From Streptomyces lomondensis (lineage in GTDB: Bacteria; Actinomycetota; Actinomycetes; Streptomycetales; Streptomycetaceae), in contig NZ_BMWC01000013.1 of NCBI RefSeq assembly GCF_014651035.1, positions 124,001-188,000 on the forward strand: a stretch of DNA of 64,000 bases. The letters run 5' to 3'. Positions 61,726 to 64,000 of the stretch are shown in pieces. The notes under the pieces were generated by a model. That model did no database searches. It had not been told where the DNA came from and saw only the letters and a program-made list of their open reading frames with translations. Position numbers and translations under genes: made by a program. Numbering within the stretch: the stretch's first letter is position 1; every line of letters begins with the position of its first letter.

Positions 61726-61923
61726 TTACCTGGCAGGGCGTTGACCTGGCCGTTCGCTGAGCCGTGACCGGTGTTCCCCGTGGCTTCCCCTGGCTTGCCC
61801 TTCGGACGGGCACGCCAGGGGCACGGTGCCGGGGGTCAGAAATTGTGCAGCAACAAGACTGCGACGCCTGTCAGCGCTGTTGATCAAACTGGCGATAGCT
61901 GAGATCAGCACCGCTTGCTGCAC
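61726..61923 (-). CDS. Possible small protein with strong ribosome site
   Basis: GTG at 61923 with a full AGGAGG 8 bases upstream opens VQQAVLISAIASLINSADRR and RSLVAAQFLTPGTVPLACPS; 65 residues in all. The latter half reads through a terminator-like hairpin and looks non-coding, so the gene may be truncated or spurious. The region 61456-62035 otherwise shows nothing I can support. Confidence 0.3.
   Translation of the reverse strand: MQQAVLISAIASLINSADRRRSLVAAQFLTPGTVPLACPSEGQARGSHGEHRSRLSERPGQRPAR
61787..61821. terminator. Hairpin, probable terminator
   Basis: A 14-bp stem with one mismatch (61787-61800 with 61808-61821) and a 7-base loop, in the space between the small-gene operon and the gene at 62036. 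Confidence 0.55.
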
Positions 61924-62035
61924 GTTAGTTGCCTCCTGCGGTCTCACTGCTGTACCCATCGCAGCGGACTACAGCGAATGGATGGGCGCGGACGAACGCC
62001 CGGAATGGGAGAACGGTCTCAGGACCGCGGCCCAC

Positions 62036-62395
62036 TCATTGGCCGCCTGAGAGGAACCGTGTCTCCTCCGGGGTGCGAGCCGCGACCGTCATCGACAGCC
62101 GGTCGGCCACGTCCTTGGGGCTCAGCTCGGCATTCGCAAGACCGACCGCGAGGCTCACGAGGAGCCAGCGGCCAGCTGTCTCCTCGTCGGGAAGGGGTAC
62201 GCCGAGTTCGTCCAAGGCCTGGACGTACAGTTCACGGATCTCAGTCTCGTCGCTCCTGCGTGGCAGGCCGGCCAGCTCGCGCAGGGCGGGGGAATCACGC
62301 CCGTCGACGAGTGCATGAGCAGCAAGCATCGGGAGTTCCTCGGGTGGGAGTACCTCCGCCACATACCGCCAAGCGCTGCGCTGCAACCGGTCCAT
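62036..62395 (-). CDS. Small conserved Streptomyces protein, 119 residues
   Basis: ATG at 62395 gives MDRLQRSAWRYVAEVLPPEE, then LPMLAAHALVDGRDSPALRE, SDETEIRELYVQALDELGVP and ETAGRWLLVSLAVGLANAEL, an all-helical protein. I recall a widespread Streptomyces family with this wording but no function. The frame extends to 62632 without convincing sequence. No good ribosome site is visible, so the start is uncertain. Confidence 0.65.
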   Translation of the reverse strand: MDRLQRSAWRYVAEVLPPEELPMLAAHALVDGRDSPALRELAGLPRRSDETEIRELYVQALDELGVPLPDEETAGRWLLVSLAVGLANAELSPKDVADRLSMTVAARTPEETRFLSGGQ

Positions 62396-62698
62396 GCACT
62401 CATCGTGAGAGCTACGAGACTTCCTGGCCACCTGATTACCGATTTGTTCCTCGGCTTCTGTAGGGAGCGACTTCTTCGTCCCGAAGCAACTTAAATGGGT
62501 GCTGCAGCAGGGGCGAGTCAGTGCCTGGCCCTGCTGCGATGGTCTGTAGGCGTGCGCGGTTGTCCGCCCCTGTTCGTCGGCGTTGTCACTCAGTAGACAC
62601 GCAGCCCGGGCATCCGGTACCGGCTCTGTCAATCGACCTCAGCAGCGGGCGGCTAGCGCGCATGTCTTCGGCTCTCGCGGGGAACTCACTGTCGCCGA
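62396..62698. other. Spacer before the PIN-domain gene
   Basis: 303 bp of lower GC than the core, at the 3' side of the PIN gene and 5' side of the small helical gene. No supported frame or repeat. Confidence 0.4.
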
Positions 62699-63994
62699 CT
62701 AACGACTGCTATCCGTGCTGCTCCAGACCAACCAGGGTCTTCCTGTTCGGTACTGTTGTCTTGCTTCGGCAAGTAGGCTTTCCAAATAGCTTGTTCCCTG
62801 TTTGGGCACCAGCATCTGCCACTGGATCCCCTGCGGGCTGCTCTCCCTGGCGCCGGCGTAAAGGACTCTCTCCAGCGCACGTTGGATCGAGTCGACGGTC
62901 ATCGTGTCATCGGCCGAGAGCTGCTCGAACTCCTCTGGCGATAGCGCTCGGGGACTCGAACTCCTCAGGAATACCAGGCGGGAATCGTCTTCGTCGAGAG
63001 TGCAAAGCACCCTGGTCTCCCAACTGCAACCGATGGTGGCAGTTTCGTTGTGACTCCTCCACTGGACGAAATCCTGCCCAGGTTCGAGAACTGCTGGTCC
63101 AGCCAGGTGCCAGCGGACCGTCGCGATAGACCACTCACGATCACCGATCCGGTAGACATGCACGTCCCGAAGAGGGCCAACCCTGACCCCGTCAGGCGGT
63201 CTCACCCACGCCAGCGCTCGCCCAGCCAACTCGTCTTCGCCGAGCAGGTGGCGGCTAGAGAGGGTGCACTCAAACCCACCCGATCGCAGGCTCTTGTTCA
63301 TGTCGTCGTCCGCAAAAGCAGCTTCGGCGACTAGTGAGGTAGAACGAGCGAGAGCAGCCTGCACCTGCTGATCATCGACCTCGGCAGGCTGAGTGAACCT
63401 CGCTACGACTTGGTCCAGCGAAGTTAGGTGCACGAAACGGCCGCCCAGGCCCTCGACATCATTCGACATCGGATGACGGTAGGAGGTGCCATCGCCGAAG
63501 TCCTCGGTGTTCGAACTGACGAAGTAGACGGTCTCCTGCGGGTGCTGCCGCGCGTATTCGATGGCTGACATCCAGATGGCGACATCGCGGTAACCGGTCT
63601 TCACTGACTTGCTGCCGCTGGAGGCGATCTTCGACGGCGCAAGCCCGTTGGCTTCCCGGAAGGCAGCCTCACGGAGGGCCCCCTCGCTCGTCGGAATGAC
63701 CTCGACGATCGATCCGTACTCCCTGCGCCAGTGCTCGCGCACGCGATCGAGGTCACATTCTCCAAGCTCCGGAACCCCAGACCAGGGAGTGAGTTTCCTG
63801 AGGGATTCCAAGGCGGCTGCGGCAGATTCATACTGTTTGTCGTACTTCACGGCGTGTTGTGCCGCAAGTTCCTCCATGGCAACCGAAGGGACTGCCACCC
63901 GTTCGATACCCGACCCACGGATCGTGCGCAGGAGATCTGCGCTGCTGCTGCCTAGACCGCATCCGCGCAAGATGCACGTATCCAAGATGATCAA
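62699..63994 (-). CDS. PIN-domain protein, DUF4935-like, possibly 5' partial
   Basis: At least 431 residues. The N-terminus IILDTCILRGCGLGSSSADL with its early Asp, then AVPSVAMEELAAQH with Glu, and later YRDVAIWMSAIEYARQ and VYFVSSNTEDF with Asp residues form a PIN nuclease site. The C-terminal 230 residues are a beta-rich domain of unknown fold. TTG at 63994 is the last possible start inside the window, but the frame stays open to the edge. Codon use is less GC-biased than the core, as for acquired genes; such proteins can be phage-defence or toxin-like RNases. Confidence 0.75.
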   Translation of the reverse strand: MIILDTCILRGCGLGSSSADLLRTIRGSGIERVAVPSVAMEELAAQHAVKYDKQYESAAAALESLRKLTPWSGVPELGECDLDRVREHWRREYGSIVEVIPTSEGALREAAFREANGLAPSKIASSGSKSVKTGYRDVAIWMSAIEYARQHPQETVYFVSSNTEDFGDGTSYRHPMSNDVEGLGGRFVHLTSLDQVVARFTQPAEVDDQQVQAALARSTSLVAEAAFADDDMNKSLRSGGFECTLSSRHLLGEDELAGRALAWVRPPDGVRVGPLRDVHVYRIGDREWSIATVRWHLAGPAVLEPGQDFVQWRSHNETATIGCSWETRVLCTLDEDDSRLVFLRSSSPRALSPEEFEQLSADDTMTVDSIQRALERVLYAGARESSPQGIQWQMLVPKQGTSYLESLLAEARQQYRTGRPWLVWSSTDSSR

Positions 63995-64000
63995 GACATG

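Noticed and set aside
61548..61760. 70-residue Arg-rich frame after the small-gene operon
   Set aside because: No ribosome site, no family resemblance, typical random composition.
61826..62050. 74-residue plus-strand frame ending inside the 62036 gene
   Set aside because: No ribosome site and it overlaps a better-supported minus-strand gene.
1..64000. CRISPR array or rRNA genes
   Set aside because: No regularly spaced repeats of the right length and no rRNA-like stretch seen on reading both strands.

Overview
The window is actinomycete chromosome, almost certainly Streptomyces. Base composition is very high in GC, third codon positions are nearly all G or C, GTG and TTG starts are common, and marker genes such as sepH, cutRS, kdpDE and an SsgA-like gene are present. 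From memory, the order of the genes in the first 25 kb matches the S. coelicolor block around SCO5845-SCO5876 (sepH, hemH, cutRS, dut, kdpDE, paired TrkA genes). I could not check this by alignment.

1-25.1 kb is ordinary core genome. It holds a partial ADP-forming acyl-CoA synthetase, a DUF5998 gene coupled to a phosphodiesterase, thymidine kinase, a rhodanese and SepH. A lactone oxidase, an MFS permease, ferrochelatase and an inositol monophosphatase follow, then CutR/CutS, a run of small conserved actinobacterial genes with dut, KdpD/KdpE, and two coupled TrkA proteins. Perfect bidirectional hairpins separate convergent genes. One small secreted-protein gene (18.7-19.05 kb) is frameshifted.

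25.4-31.0 kb is a variable insert between the trkA pair and the K+/amino-acid permease. It holds a transposase-derived ORF, a truncated oxidoreductase, a methyltransferase with a damaged-looking start, a non-heme iron oxygenase, an MFS exporter and a divergent TetR regulator with a candidate operator. From memory, the same chromosomal slot carries the prodiginine (red) cluster in S. coelicolor. The core resumes at 31.0-34.7 kb with a 31-residue membrane peptide, the permease and a TRAM-domain RNA methyltransferase.

34.7-54.9 kb looks like a genomic island. A diverged second copy of the last 19 codons of the RNA methyltransferase gene, plus about 110 bp of its downstream sequence, lies at 54.81-54.98 kb. 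The island carries a long operon (isochorismatase-like hydrolase, DoxX, Dps coupled to an FAD oxidoreductase, HSL-type hydrolase, YtcJ-like amidohydrolase, YaaH-like membrane protein, GNAT, alpha/beta hydrolase). It also has an XRE/NB-ARC/TPR regulator, another hydrolase, an AraC regulator, a chloroperoxidase-like hydrolase, and a luciferase-like monooxygenase coupled to its FMN reductase. Its right end is decaying (frameshifted LuxR-type ATPase and hydrolase), followed by an SsgA-like gene and a VapBC-type toxin-antitoxin pair. I see no integrase.

55-62 kb is a mosaic of relics: a ricin-like fragment, IS5, ISAs1 and IS110 fragments, and an internally deleted IS3 element with intact ends. It also holds a GntR regulator facing a coupled operon of small element-type genes, with two near-identical palindromic operators between them. 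The window ends in a PIN-domain (DUF4935-like) protein gene running off the right edge.
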